DNA from: Euonymus europaeus
Lineage: Eukaryota > Streptophyta > Magnoliopsida > Celastrales > Celastraceae
DNA length: 64,000 nt
NCBI GenBank assembly: GCA_963580455.1
Contig: OY756971.1
Coordinates: 13,477,001 to 13,541,000 of the forward strand
Reading direction: 5' to 3'
A program made the position numbers and the translations under genes. The notes under the pieces are model-generated. The model was not told where the DNA came from and did not search any database. It saw nothing but the letters and a program-made list of their open reading frames with translations. Positions 50,891-60,617 of the stretch are shown piece after piece (positions within the stretch are counted from its first letter, which is position 1; each line of letters starts with the position of its first letter).

Positions 50891-51308
50891 CGAAGTTGAT
50901 CAACTCTCTCTATGGAGGAGCTTTTAACAGTTTTGTCCATTTGTCATAGAAAGTTAGTGTTTATTCATCGAAATAATCTAGGAAGCTTATACTCGTAAAA
51001 TTTGACATAGAAGCACATTAAAAAGTGTACACCGAGCAACTTTGACGGTCCGAACTTGCTCAACTCTCTCTGTGGAGGAGCTTTTAACGGCTTTGTCCAT
51101 TTGTCATAGAAAGTTAGTGTTTATTCATCGAAATAATCTAGGAAGCTTATACTCGTAAAATTTGACATAGAAGCACATTAAAAAGTGTACACCGAGCAAC
51201 TTTGACTGTCCAAACTTGCTCAATTCTCTCTGTGGAGGTGCTTTTAACGGCTTTGTCCATTTGTCATAGAAAGTTAGTGTTTATTCATCGAAATAATCTA
51301 GGAAGCTT
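50886..51308. repeat. Satellite remnant between the copia and Athila elements
   Basis: About 2.6 monomers of the same satellite lie here in the same orientation. A partial B type starting TGCTTCGAAGTTGATC is followed by two C types and the first bases of another monomer, up to GGAAGCTT. The first five bases overlap the copia LTR end as shared sequence. Confidence 0.97.
51304..51308. repeat. Target-site duplication of the Athila element, left
   Basis: AGCTT is part of the monomer's HindIII site, directly before TGATCGC. It matches 60613-60617, and joining the two flanks restores a continuous satellite monomer. Confidence 0.93.
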
Positions 51309-52421
51309 TGATCGCTATTTTTAATCACAAATTAAATTAGCAATTAATAATACCAACTGGTTTACCCAAACGCAAGAGTACGTGTCGATGACAGTAATTA
51401 GTGAATGGGATCGAATCACAAGGACTGTATTAACTACTAGCTATCAAGTCACGTGATCTAAAGAACGAATACGAAATTAAAATCAAACTTTAATTCAAGA
51501 GAAATAAATCTAGCTTTGATCTAGCTTGTCAAATACCTCCTCTTATGAACACAGATTAATATGCAAGCACACAATTTAAGGATTTAACGCTGTCAGTCAA
51601 AAGGCCTTGGTCCAGCTACAGTCAACTAGATTTTCCTAAACAACGATCCTGACTTTGGTCTAGTTGCAAGATCTTTTCTTACCATAGGCGTCTTGGTTTG
51701 GTCTCTCCTAAGAACAACCTAAGACAAGCATGAGCACTAGGAAATCGACAAACACACAACCTAGGTTATTATCACCCAAACGATTATGTTCACTATTCCC
51801 AAAACTTGGATCTTACGCAAGCTCTCGTTACTTCGTCAAACACCGGGTCATGGTCAACCAATTATGTCTGACTAACAATACCTAAAATTATGATGTTGAT
51901 CAGGCATACATAACAATAGGAAATTAACAATCAATCCAGAGAACAAAGAATTAAACCCAGTCTGTTTGTCAATTAAATATGTGAATAAGGTTTTGGTACA
52001 AGACTTACCAAACCTAGCTAGAAAATAATTTAGCTACGCATAACAATAATATTAAAATCCAGCATCAAAATAAACATTGTTCAATTTCAGTAAAGGAGGA
52101 AAAGAATGGATGCTCCTCTTTGTGTTATGCCGTTTCCCCCTGGTGGCTGTCTATCTTTTAATCCCTAGGGTTTCTTCTTTAAGTACCAATCCTCTGATCC
52201 AATGAGCCCTTGCCAAGTCAGCTCAACTTTCGTAAAGAAATAAATTCGCGTCCTGCGGCCGCGCTCAAGTTGCAAGAATCGGGTTCAGCTCAATTCCAGC
52301 TCTTTCGTTCCACTTCAGTACCTGTTCACACAAACACCCAAAAGAGGTAGAATCTACACCAATACCTATCAAAAATTAACTCTTTTAACACCAATAATTA
52401 GGTGCTTTTCAACACCTAAAA
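51309..52421 (-). mobile_element. 3' LTR of the Athila element
   Basis: On the plus strand it begins TGATCGCTATTTTTAATC after the target duplication. It ends at 52421, beside the polypurine tract. In the element's sense the first bases read TTTTAGGTG where the 5' LTR reads TGTTAGGTG, a one-base change in the terminal TG. It lacks about 47 bp present in the other LTR (near 60249-60296), bounded by CTCC direct repeats. Confidence 0.92.
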
Positions 52422-52434
52422 AATTCCCCCAAAC
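52422..52434 (-). other. Polypurine tract of the Athila element
   Basis: The minus strand reads GTTTGGGGGAATT immediately upstream of the 3' LTR. This is the expected place and composition of the plus-strand primer. Confidence 0.85.
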
Positions 52435-53093
52435 TGACATTTTGCTTGTCCTCAAGCAACAACAAAATTCCTCAAAATCCCAGCATACAATTTATGAAAT
52501 CCATGTTTTAATTTCGAAAACAATAGCCATAATCTGGACAAACAAGCTCTTCCTTAACATTACCATGAAAAAGCATCCAGTAGGAGTTGCACTTTGTTCA
52601 CTACTACTCAATACACACGAATAATTCACACCCTCACACCGATTCACACCAATTGCATGTATGTGTTTGTTTCTTTATCACTCAAGTGTTTGTGGGTTAG
52701 TGTTTCTCTCATATGGATGCATTAACTGCAGCCATAAGCTTAGATGTGAACCAATACAACTGCCTACCTCTAATGTGTTCAATGTGTCAAAAGGACTTGA
52801 GACTTACAATATGGCAAAAAGGATTGGCTCAAGCATATTAGGAAAACTAAACAAAGTAGTTAATCAGAATGTCCACAGTCTAGAAAATTAGGCTATAAAA
52901 TGTAGCAAAGGCATATAAGCACAGGTGAATAAAAGGGTAGTGAAACTATGCATCAAACATGTCCGGAAATTAATACAAATTGGGCAGCCAATAGGAGACT
53001 ATCCGATGTCTCTAACTAGGCACCAAAATTTTGCTGCCCCAACAACTTCACTCCTCATGGTAGAGTCCACTCCTGAATGAGGTCAAACATCTC
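52435..53093 (-). other. Athila 3' non-coding region
   Basis: These 659 bp lie between the third ORF and the polypurine tract. I see no conserved coding signal here. The open frames on the plus strand (such as 52661-52891) resemble nothing I recognise and run antisense to the element. Confidence 0.7.
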
Positions 53094-54008
53094 CTACTGC
53101 TTGGCTTCATAACGCTGCTGGAACTCCTTCATATCCTGCAGCATTCCATCAACATTGCCCTGCATCCCATCCACAACAGTGACTAATTTATCCAGCTGCC
53201 CCATCATTTTGTCTTGAACCAATTTAGCTTGCTCAAAACCAGTACCAAACACAGCTAATTTATCTTCCACAGCCTTCAATCTCTCAGCTAACTCACCCAC
53301 CTGCTCACCTGAATTCTCCTTTACCACTGTACCACTTGAACCAGCCCCATCTCTACTAATAACCTTCTGTTGCTGCCTTACCAATTGCACTTCACTTCTC
53401 TCCCACCAAGTCCTGTTTAGAGGAGCCTTCCTCTTCTCAGTTGTATCCAACGGCTCAGGTTCAATTCCCTCACTCAAACACAGAGAAGTGATCAACACTC
53501 CAAATGGTAAAATCTGCCCCACATTCTTAGCTACTTTCACCCTCACAATGTGATCATAAATTGTAGTAGCCATACAAAAGTTCACCATGCATACTATTGC
53601 ATACATCAAATAGCAAGTTTTTGCATTCACAGAGGACATGTGAGAAACAGGTATCACATTCCTAGATACTATCTGTGCCAGCAATCTATATGGCTGCAAC
53701 AAATCAACATATGCAATCACATTCTTACTTGAATCCATTTCTTCCCGGCCACTCAATAAATCAACAACCACACTCCACTCTGGCCACACTATACCAGAAT
53801 CAGAGGTACCAAAATCTTTGAACCTAAAACTTGGATTTTTCACAGGGTCAGGCAGTTTCATAATGGCACTAATTCTCCTTGCATTAAAGAAAAATTGCTT
53901 TCCTCTAACATATGCTACACAATGATTATCATTCACAACCAAATTAGCGTAAAACTCATGAGTTATATTCATATTTGCTACCCAGGCACTGATGCAATAG
54001 GCAACCAA
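53094..54008 (-). pseudogene. Athila third ORF (post-pol), main part, plant-transposon-protein-like
   Basis: About 300 codons are open on the same strand as gag-pol, in the place where Athila elements carry an env-like ORF. The text ITHEFYANLVVN…YVRGKQFFFNARRISAIMKLPDP resembles the plant family annotated as putative plant transposon protein (Pfam Transposase_32 type), which often accompanies retroelements. Its function is unknown. A hydrophobic, Met/Cys-rich stretch (about residues 130-155) is followed by a charged region. A likely coiled coil lies at the C-terminus (about 235-300: ELAERLKAVEDKLAV onward). The frame opens with TTG, not ATG. The natural N-terminus lies in the overlapping frame 53978-54250, so a one-base shift near 54008 breaks the gene. 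No signal peptide is evident, arguing against a secreted envelope protein. Confidence 0.7.
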
Positions 54009-54250
54009 CCCCTCTCCTCTAAAATCGAATACCAGCTTACCTGAGCAAAATCACCAATGGCCACATGCCTCTCCACGTGTAAACCTCTATTCTTCCATAC
54101 CTCTTCATATTCTGTTTGAGCCTCTGGTGTCGCAAATCGCTCCATCACAGCGTCATCATCGCTTGCGCTCCCTGGGTTTTCCACTTCCTTCTCCTTTTCT
54201 TTATCCTTGATGGCTGCCACCTTCTTTCTCTTTGAGCTTCTTGTCGACAT
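53978..54250 (-). pseudogene. Athila third ORF, N-terminal part
   Basis: It starts at ATG 54248-54250 with a very basic then acidic N-terminus (STRSSKRKKVAAIKDKEKEK), possibly a nuclear-localisation-like cluster. The stretch MERFATPEAQTEYEEVWKNR…ERHVAIGD follows, then EERGW. This matches the usual start of the plant-transposon-protein family upstream of the FYANL motif. The frame runs out at TAG 53978-53980, while the family text continues in the frame of 53094-54008. The motif CAG|GTAAGC near 54037 resembles a splice donor, so an intron cannot be fully excluded, but no acceptor is obvious. Confidence 0.65.
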
Positions 54251-54459
54251 TCTCCGATTATGCAGCAGTAAGGCAGAGGACTGTCTCTGGAGCCCTAACT
54301 CCCCTTTTGAACCCTTATTCCATTCTGGGCTGGGCCCGATAACTTCGTAATCTGCGACCGCCCAAGGTGCAGTTGTAGTCGCAATTATTTTTTTTAATTT
54401 TTTTTATACCTGTATCACACGATTCTTGCAGCCGCTAGAAGCCTGCATTTTTCTTATTA
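54251..54459 (-). other. Spacer between truncated integrase and third ORF
   Basis: On the minus strand it contains GGTATAAAAAAAATT (near 54400-54413) about 150 bp upstream of the third-ORF ATG. This could be an internal TATA box, or just an A-rich run. The integrase C-terminal region expected here is missing. Confidence 0.4.
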
Positions 54460-55416
54460 TCACGTATACACAACTGGGCACTCTTTGTATAATTCATTTA
54501 AGCGTTGAGACCAATCTTTCCTAGTGGGATTCACTGTTTTCTCAAGAATAGTTTTAATCTCACGATTACTGATCTCCACTTGGCCACTCGTCTGAGGATG
54601 ATATGGAGTACCAACACGATGGGTGATGCCATATTTTTTCATTAACGCCGCAAAGGGAGAGTTGTTAAAGTGGCTGCCCCCATCACTTATAATGGCTCTT
54701 GGTGTCCCAAATCGAGCAAAGATATTATCCTGTGAAAACTTCACAACCACTCGATGATCATTAGTACGTGAGGGGACTGCCTCGACCCACTTGGACACAT
54801 AATCAACACCAACTAAAATATATTCAAAACCACAGGAATTAGGGAAAGGACCCATAAAATCTATTCTCCAAACATCAAACAATTCAATGATTTGAATATT
54901 TTGCAATGGCATTTGGTGACGAGCAGAGATATTCCCAGTTCGCTGACATCTATCACAAGTTTTACAAAAATTCCAAGCATCTTTGAAAATAGTTGGCCAA
55001 TAAAAACCAGCTTGAAATACCTTAAGTCCAGTCTTTTTAGCCCCAAAATGCCCACTGCATGCATGAGCATGGCAATGCTTCAATACGTCCAAGTGTTCAT
55101 CCTGATTAATGCATCGCCGAATCACTTGGTCCGGACATATCTTAAAAAGATATGGGTCATCCCATATGTAATCCTTAGCCCGTGATGTGATGTGTTTCCT
55201 ATCCTGGTAAGACAAGTCAGAGGGGAATGTGTTAGTAACAAGAAAGTTTACAATATCAGCATACCATGGAAGCTCGACAATGGTGAAAAGATGTTCATCT
55301 GGAAAAACTTCCTGTAGCGGCAACTCATCATCATCTTGCCTAGGAAGTAAACGAGAGAGGTGGTCGGCAACCACATTCTCAACACCCTGTTTGTCTCGTA
55401 TCTCCAGATCAAATTC
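54460..55416 (-). pseudogene. Athila integrase, C-terminally truncated
   Basis: Integrase inserts the cDNA into the genome. The segment begins after the TAG at 55417-55419 with the end of the RNase H domain ([23 protein letters not shown]). The zinc-binding end follows ([11 protein letters not shown] … CKTCDRC), then the catalytic core with Asp in WRIDFMGPF, Asp in IISDGGSHF and Glu in [11 protein letters not shown]. The chain ends abnormally soon after [10 protein letters not shown], at the TGA at 54460-54462. Family members continue for well over 100 residues, so a deletion or rearrangement has removed the C-terminus. The valine at 55372-55374 is GTG and is not a true start. Confidence 0.9.
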
Positions 55417-55701
55417 CTACAACAAAAGTATCCAACGTATTAGTCGAGGTTTGGCATCTTTCTTTGTCATCAAATACCTGAGTGCCGCATGGTCAGTAAA
55501 CACGACAACTCGTGACCCAATGAGATAGGGTCTGAATTTCTCCAAAGCAAACACAACAGCCAACAACTCTTTTTCAGTGGTAGAGTAGTTGAGCTGTGCA
55601 TCATTCAATGTGCGGGAGGCATAGTAGATAGCATATGGAAGCTTATCTTTCCGCTGACCCAAAACAGCCCCCAAAGAGTAATCGCTAGCCTTACACATTA
55701 A
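55417..55701 (-). pseudogene. Athila RNase H domain
   Basis: RNase H degrades the RNA template during reverse transcription. The segment lies between two in-frame TAG codons (55702-55704 upstream, 55417-55419 downstream) in the same frame as the rest of pol. Motifs are [37 protein letters not shown] and [24 protein letters not shown]. The first catalytic aspartate (Cys-Asp-Ala-Ser-Asp in relatives) is replaced by lysine (MCKASDY), so activity would be lost even without the stops. Confidence 0.9.
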
Positions 55702-56190
55702 CTAAAATGGGAGTGTCCAATCTGGAGCTCGCATTATGGGTGCTGATGTAAGTGCACTTTTTAGTTGCTCAAAAGCAACTTGACAATCTTCTGTCCACAC
55801 AAAATTGGCATCCTTGGTGAGCAAGGAACACATAGGTCTAGATATTTTGGAAAAATCTCTGATAAAACGCCTATAAAAACCAGCGTGTCCCAAAAAACTA
55901 CGTACACCCTTGACTGTCATTGGTGGAGGTAACTTCGATATGGTTTCAATCTTGGCTTTATCAATAGCAATGCCATTGTGAGAAATTAAATGTCCCAATA
56001 CTATACCCTCCTGCACCATGAAGTGACACTTCTCCCAATTTAGAACAAGGTTGGTTTCCTCACACCTCTCTAGAATCAATCTGAGATGCTCCAAACAATC
56101 ATCAAAATCTGACCCAAACAAACTGAAATCATCCATGAAAACTTCAATAAATTTCTCAACCATGTCGGAGAAAATACTCATCATACACCT
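55702..56190 (-). pseudogene. Athila reverse transcriptase, catalytic and thumb part
   Basis: It follows the TAG at 56191-56193 in the same frame. It contains the catalytic VFMDDFSLFG, then NWEKCHFMVQEGIVLGHLIS, VRSFLGHAGFYRRFI and WTEDCQVAFEQLK, the standard connection toward RNase H. It ends at TAG 55702-55704, where family members have Glu followed by Leu-Met-Cys. Confidence 0.92.
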
Positions 56191-56820
56191 CTAGAATGTT
56201 GCTGGTGCATTGCATAGCCCAAAAGGCATGCGACGGTATGCAAAAGTACCATAAGGGCATGTGAATGTGGTCTTCTCCTGATCCTCAGGCGCTATAGCTA
56301 TCTGATTATAACCACTGTATCCATCTAGAAAACAATAATGACTATGTCCCGCTAACCTCTCCAACATTTGGTCAATGAACGGCAAGGGAAAATGGTCCTT
56401 TCGTGTCGCAGAATTCAGCTTCCTATAATCAATACCTACTCTCCATCCTGTAGTCATCCTGGTAGAGATCAATTCATTGTTTTCGTTCTTGATCACAGTA
56501 ATCCCACTCTTCTTCGGCACAACATGGATTGGGCTCACCCACTTACTATCTGAAATAGGATAGATCACTCCCACATCTAACAACTTTAATATCTCCGCTT
56601 TAACAACATCTTTCATGTGTGGGTTCAATCTTCTTTGTGCGTCTCTAGTGGGTTTTGCATCAGTCTCCAAGAAAATATTATGCATGCACCGAGTAGGACT
56701 GAGGCCTTTAATGTCTGCAATTGTCCAACCCAAAGCTGTCTTATGCTTCCTCAAAATCCGAATCAACTTCTCCTCCTCCCCCAAACTTAAGTTGGCTGCC
56801 ACAATCACTGGCAACAAATT
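56191..56820 (-). pseudogene. Athila reverse transcriptase, N-terminal part
   Basis: The frame holds PTRDAQRRLNPHMKDVVKAE, WVSPIHVVPKKSGITV, GWRVGIDYRKLN, HFPLPFIDQMLERLAG and RMPFGLCNAPATF. It stops at TAG 56191-56193, exactly where a near-invariant Gln follows in relatives. A one-base shift near 56820 joins it to the upstream linker frame (56805-57239). Confidence 0.92.
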
Positions 56821-57239
56821 GTTGTCTCCAAGTAAAGATACTTCAAATGACTGGGTAATTGCTTCAACTCCAAAGTTGGTGCTTTCACTGGAGACGGAAC
56901 AAGAGACGTATTAGTTGGTACTAATTGTTCAAAAGGAGGAGTAGTCTTACCACCATAACAGCGGTCTCTTTGCAGCGCATAAACACAGTCTGATATGCAT
57001 TCGGCCTGTTCCAAAGTGCCTTCATATAATTGAGTAGCATCAACACTCTCGGACAAAACAGCTTCCATAGGGTCTGCTCGTGAAACCTAAAAAGTCTTAC
57101 TCACAAGATCATCAATAACATCCACTCTAAAACAATCACTCTGATCATCATGCGATTTAACTGCATCAAAAACACGAAATTCTAATTCTTGGTCATTAAC
57201 TCTCATAGTAATAGTACCCTTTTTAACACAAATTTTATG
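56805..57239 (-). pseudogene. Athila linker between protease and reverse transcriptase
   Basis: After a frameshift near 57240 the polyprotein continues in another frame: MRVNDQELEFRVFDAVK, typical of the end of Athila protease. A TAG interrupts at 57087-57089. The reading then continues through ADPMEAVLSESVDATQ and LELKQLPSHLKYLYL, and the frame shifts again near 56820. Confidence 0.8.
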
Positions 57240-58033
57240 TCAGCAGTGCGCATAAATGGACGACCAAGTATAATAGGCAAAAAGGATGAAACTGGGCTCT
57301 CTTCCATATCCAACACAACAAAATCAGCGGGTAGAATTAAATTATTCACAGTGACCAACACATCTTCTAAAATTCCCCTAGGTCTCTTGACACTACGATC
57401 AGCCAATTGGAGAGTAATAGAGGTCTCTTGCAGCTCACCCAACCCAAGTTTCTCATAAACTGAATAAGGCAATAAATTTATGCTTGCGCCCAAATCTAAA
57501 AGTGCCTTTTCAAAAAATTGATTACCTGCCTTGCAAGGTATAGTGAAACTACCTGGGTCTCTAAGTTTAGGTGGAAGCTTATGTAACAAGACAACACTAA
57601 CTTCTTCATTCAAGGCGACCTTTTCATGCTCAACAAATTTCCTTTTATTAGTACAACATTCTTTAAGAAATTTTGCATACGAAGGAATTTGTTTGATCAC
57701 ATCAAGCAATGAAATATTAATTTCAACCTTGCGCAAATTTTCAAAAATATCATGAGCTTTAGAATCAGATTTTTGCTTAGCAAACCTTTGCGGGAAAGGT
57801 GGGGGATCTCTTCCCCATTTTTCTGTCTCCACTGGTACAGATTTGCAACCTTCATGCACCCTGTCGGCATCTGTCACTCTATCTGCTGCAGATTTGCAAC
57901 CTGGCTGCACCCTGTCGGCAATACCTCTCTGATTTGGGTCCGATGACTTCTGCCCTATTTTCTCAAATTGTTTCCCACTTCTGAGAGTTGTAACAACTTG
58001 TAACTGTTGTTGCACAGCTGGGTTACTCATGGG
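57203..58033 (-). pseudogene. Athila protease and upstream linker
   Basis: It lies in the same frame as gag, after the TAG at 58034-58036. The protease core has LLDLGASINLLPYSVYEKLGLG and FLPIILGRPFM, the Athila form with Asp-Leu-Gly in place of Asp-Ser-Gly. The linker before it is basic and Ser/Gln-rich and carries a short internal repeat (DRVQPGCKSAADRV and DRVHEGCKSVPVE). The frame ends at 57203-57205 through a one-base shift near 57240. Confidence 0.88.
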
Positions 58034-58303
58034 CTATGATGGTAACTCTCCCTTTTTCCTCTCACTCATCTCCTTAGCCATTTGTCCAACTTGAGTTTCC
58101 AACTTTTGAATGGCTTGAGTTGTTTGTTGCATAAATTGCAATATCGTAGTCTCCAAATCAGGTTTCTTACCTTGTGGTTGAACTGGTGCTGCTGGATTCG
58201 CTACATTCTGCTCACTTCGCCATGAAAAATTCGGATGACTTCGCCATGGGTATGCTTGATTCCTATTGTTAAAATTGCCTTGTCCCATGAAATTAATTTG
58301 CAC
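58034..58303 (-). pseudogene. Athila gag C-terminal linker
   Basis: This in-frame segment between two TAG codons includes AYPWRSHPNFSWRSEQNVANP, a recognisable Athila gag tail. A helical Gln-rich stretch follows (LQFMQQTTQAIQKLETQVGQ). It belongs to the same ancestral frame as gag and protease. Confidence 0.85.
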
Positions 58304-59302
58304 CTATTCCGACATGGATGTCAATGGGCAAGCCTCAGTAACATGGTCTTGTTGTGAACAAACAGCGCAAAGACTAACGGGCTGTGTCGGGGCTGGCACC
58401 TTGACATCAAATCCTTTCATAGCTTCTACAAGTGCATCTAACTTTCGGTTCAAATTTCCCATCTCCGCTTGATTCTTTGTATCAGCACTTATTTCATACA
58501 TTCCCTGCCTTCTTGATGAAGTTCTTCCTCTCATAGAAAATTGCTGGGAATCCTCACTCAAGTCCTCAAATAATTCCATTGCTTCCTCACTACTCTTACG
58601 CATCAGAACACCATTACATGCTGAGTCCACTTTCATTCGATTAACCTCATTTAATCCCTCATAAAAATGAAGAACAACATCGTCCTTGTGCGAATTTTGA
58701 GTGGGACATCTAGCCAATCGATTTTTAAAATCCTTCCACGCCTCATAAAATAAATCCCCATCCTTCTGTTGGAAATTCTGGATGTCACGAACAAGTTGTT
58801 TAGTCCGATGGGCTGGAAAAAATTCCCTTAAAAATTTTGTCGCCATCCGCTCCCAAGTACCAATAGATCCTGACTCTATAGCGTTGTACCACATCTTCGC
58901 TCCCCCTCTAAGAGTGAAGGGAAAAAGTACCAACTTGAGATTATCAGCAGTTATCCCCATCATGTGTTGTGTACTACACAAGTCAGTAAAATCCTTCAGA
59001 TGTTGATGTGGATCCTCGTCAAATCTACCCTCATAGTGCGGCATTGAGTTGAGCAATTGAGGTGACAAACTGAAATTAGCCGCCCCTGTAGGTTGGTATG
59101 TGATGCAAGATGGTTGGGCTATGTTCTGTGGAATGTAACGGTTCATCATTGGAACTCGGGCAGCAGGAACTTCTACCCCTCCAGCCTCTTGGATCTGTCG
59201 ATTATTATCTCCCATATTCCTTTGTCGCAGGCCTCTTACAGTCCTCTCAATTTCTGGATCAAACTGCTCCAACGGCTCTTGTTGAGACCGAGTATTGACC
59301 AT
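58304..59302 (-). pseudogene. Athila gag
   Basis: Gag is the structural protein of the particle. The ATG at 59300-59302 gives MVNTRSQQEP; a GTG nine bases upstream is in frame but unlikely to be the start. The capsid domain (about residues 80-260) has PHYEGRFDEDPHQHLKDF, FPFTLRGGAKMWYNA, KFLREFFPAHRTKQL and FYEGLNEVNRMKVDSA. A zinc knuckle CAVCSQQDHVTEAC (CX2CX4HX4C) is at about 312-325. The frame ends at TAG 58304-58306, followed in the same frame by typical gag tail sequence, so the stop is probably a mutation. Confidence 0.92.
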
Positions 59303-59429
59303 GCAACGCACAAAAATATTCTAGTACCTGCAAAAGAATTAGTCCGAAGTAAACAATAGCACGATAACAATAAATACTAAATATAAAAAAAATATTACTA
59401 TCTTAACACAACTAGTAATGACTTAACAG

Positions 59430-59447
59430 TCCCCGGCAACGGCGCCA
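59430..59447 (-). other. Primer-binding site of the Athila element (tRNA-Asp type)
   Basis: The minus strand reads TGGCGCCGTTGCCGGGGA five bases inside the 5' LTR. This is the known Athila-lineage primer site, complementary to the 3' end of plant tRNA-Asp. Confidence 0.9.
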
Positions 59448-59452
59448 AATTT

Positions 59453-60612
59453 TGATCGCTATTTTTAATCACAAATTAAATTAGCAATTAATAATAACAA
59501 CTGGTTTACCCAAACGCAAGAGTACGTGTCGATGACAGTAATTAGTGAATGGGATCGAATCACAAGGACTGTATTAACTACTAGCTATCAAGTCACGTGA
59601 TCTAAAGAACAAATACGAAATTGAAATCAAACTTTAATTAAAGAGAAATAAATCTAGCTTTGATCTGGCTTGTCGAATACCTCCCCATATGAACACAGAT
59701 TAATATGCAAGCACACAATTTAAGGATTTAACGCTGTCAGTCAAAAGGCCTTGGTCTGGCTACAGTCAACTAGATTTCCCAAAACAACGATCCTGACTTT
59801 GGTCCAGTTGCAAGATCTTTTCTTACCATAGGCGTCTTGGTTTGGTCTCTCCTAAGAACAACCAAAGACAAGCATGAGCACTAGGAAATCGACAAATGCA
59901 CAACCTAGGTTATTATCACCCAAACGATTATGTTCACTATTCCCAAAACTTGGATCTTACGCAAGCTCTCATTACTTCGTCAAACACCGGGTCGTGGTCA
60001 GCCGATTATGTCTGACTAACAATACCTAAAATTATGATGTTGATCAGGCATACATAACAATAGGAAATTAACAATCAATCCAGAGAACCAAGAATTAAAC
60101 CCAGTCTGTTTGTCAATTAAATCTGTGAATAAGGTTTTGGTACAAGACTTACCAAACCTAGCTAGAAAATAATTTAGCTACGCATAAAAATAATATTAAA
60201 ATCCAGCATCAAAATAAACATTGTTCAATTTCAGTAAAGGAGGGAAAGAATGGATGCTCCAATGTTGTGGTTTACTCTTCTCTAGCCTCATTGCCATTGA
60301 TTCTCCTTCTTTGTGTTATGCCAATTCCCCTTGGTGGCTGTCTGTCTTTTAATCCCTAGGGTTTCTTCTTTAAGTACCAATCCTCTGATCCAATGATCCC
60401 TTGCCACGTCAGCTCAACTTTCACAAAGAAATAAATCCGCGTCCTGCGGCCGCGCTCAGGTTGCAAGAATCGGGTTCAGCTCAATTCCAGCTCTTTCGTT
60501 CCACTTCAGTACCTGTTCACACAAACACCCAAAAGAGGTAGAATCTATACCAATACCTATCAAAAATTAACTCTTTTAACACCAATAATTAGGTGCTTTT
60601 CAACACCTAACA
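59453..60612 (-). mobile_element. 5' LTR of the Athila element
   Basis: In the element's sense it reads TGTTAGGTGTTG … AGCGATCA, 1,160 bp. On the plus strand it runs from TGATCGC to CTAACA. It is followed by the target duplication AGCTT and satellite in phase with the left flank. Confidence 0.94.
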
Positions 60613-60617
60613 AGCTT
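60613..60617. repeat. Target-site duplication of the Athila element, right
   Basis: AGCTT directly follows the element end CTAACA and leads into ATACTCGTAAAATTTG, the normal continuation of a satellite monomer. It is identical to 51304-51308. Confidence 0.93.

Larger units (their letters stand above)
51309..60612 (-). mobile_element. Athila-lineage Ty3-gypsy retrotransposon, complete insertion, decayed coding
   Basis: On the minus strand the order is 5' LTR (59453-60612), tRNA-Asp-type primer site, gag, protease, reverse transcriptase, RNase H, truncated integrase, a third ORF, polypurine tract and 3' LTR (51309-52421). The gag style (HYEGRFDEDPHQHLKDF), protease with Asp-Leu-Gly-Ala and reverse transcriptase VFMDDFSLFG are characteristic of Athila. 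The 9.3-kb length is a little short for the family because the integrase C-terminus is missing. LTRs differ by about 38 substitutions in 1.1 kb (about 3.4%, hand count) plus a 47-bp indel, making it the oldest of the three insertions. Confidence 0.94.

Noticed and set aside
52661..52891. 76-codon plus-strand frame in the Athila 3' region
   Set aside because: It is antisense to the element, short, and has no supporting motif.
53094..54250. Retroviral-type envelope gene in the Athila third ORF
   Set aside because: No signal peptide or clear transmembrane anchor is seen, and the core motifs match a plant transposon-associated family instead.
55417..58306. Programmed readthrough of TAG codons in Athila
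   Set aside because: There are six stops, three of them inside enzyme domains, plus frameshifts and a lost catalytic residue. Decay explains these better than recoding.
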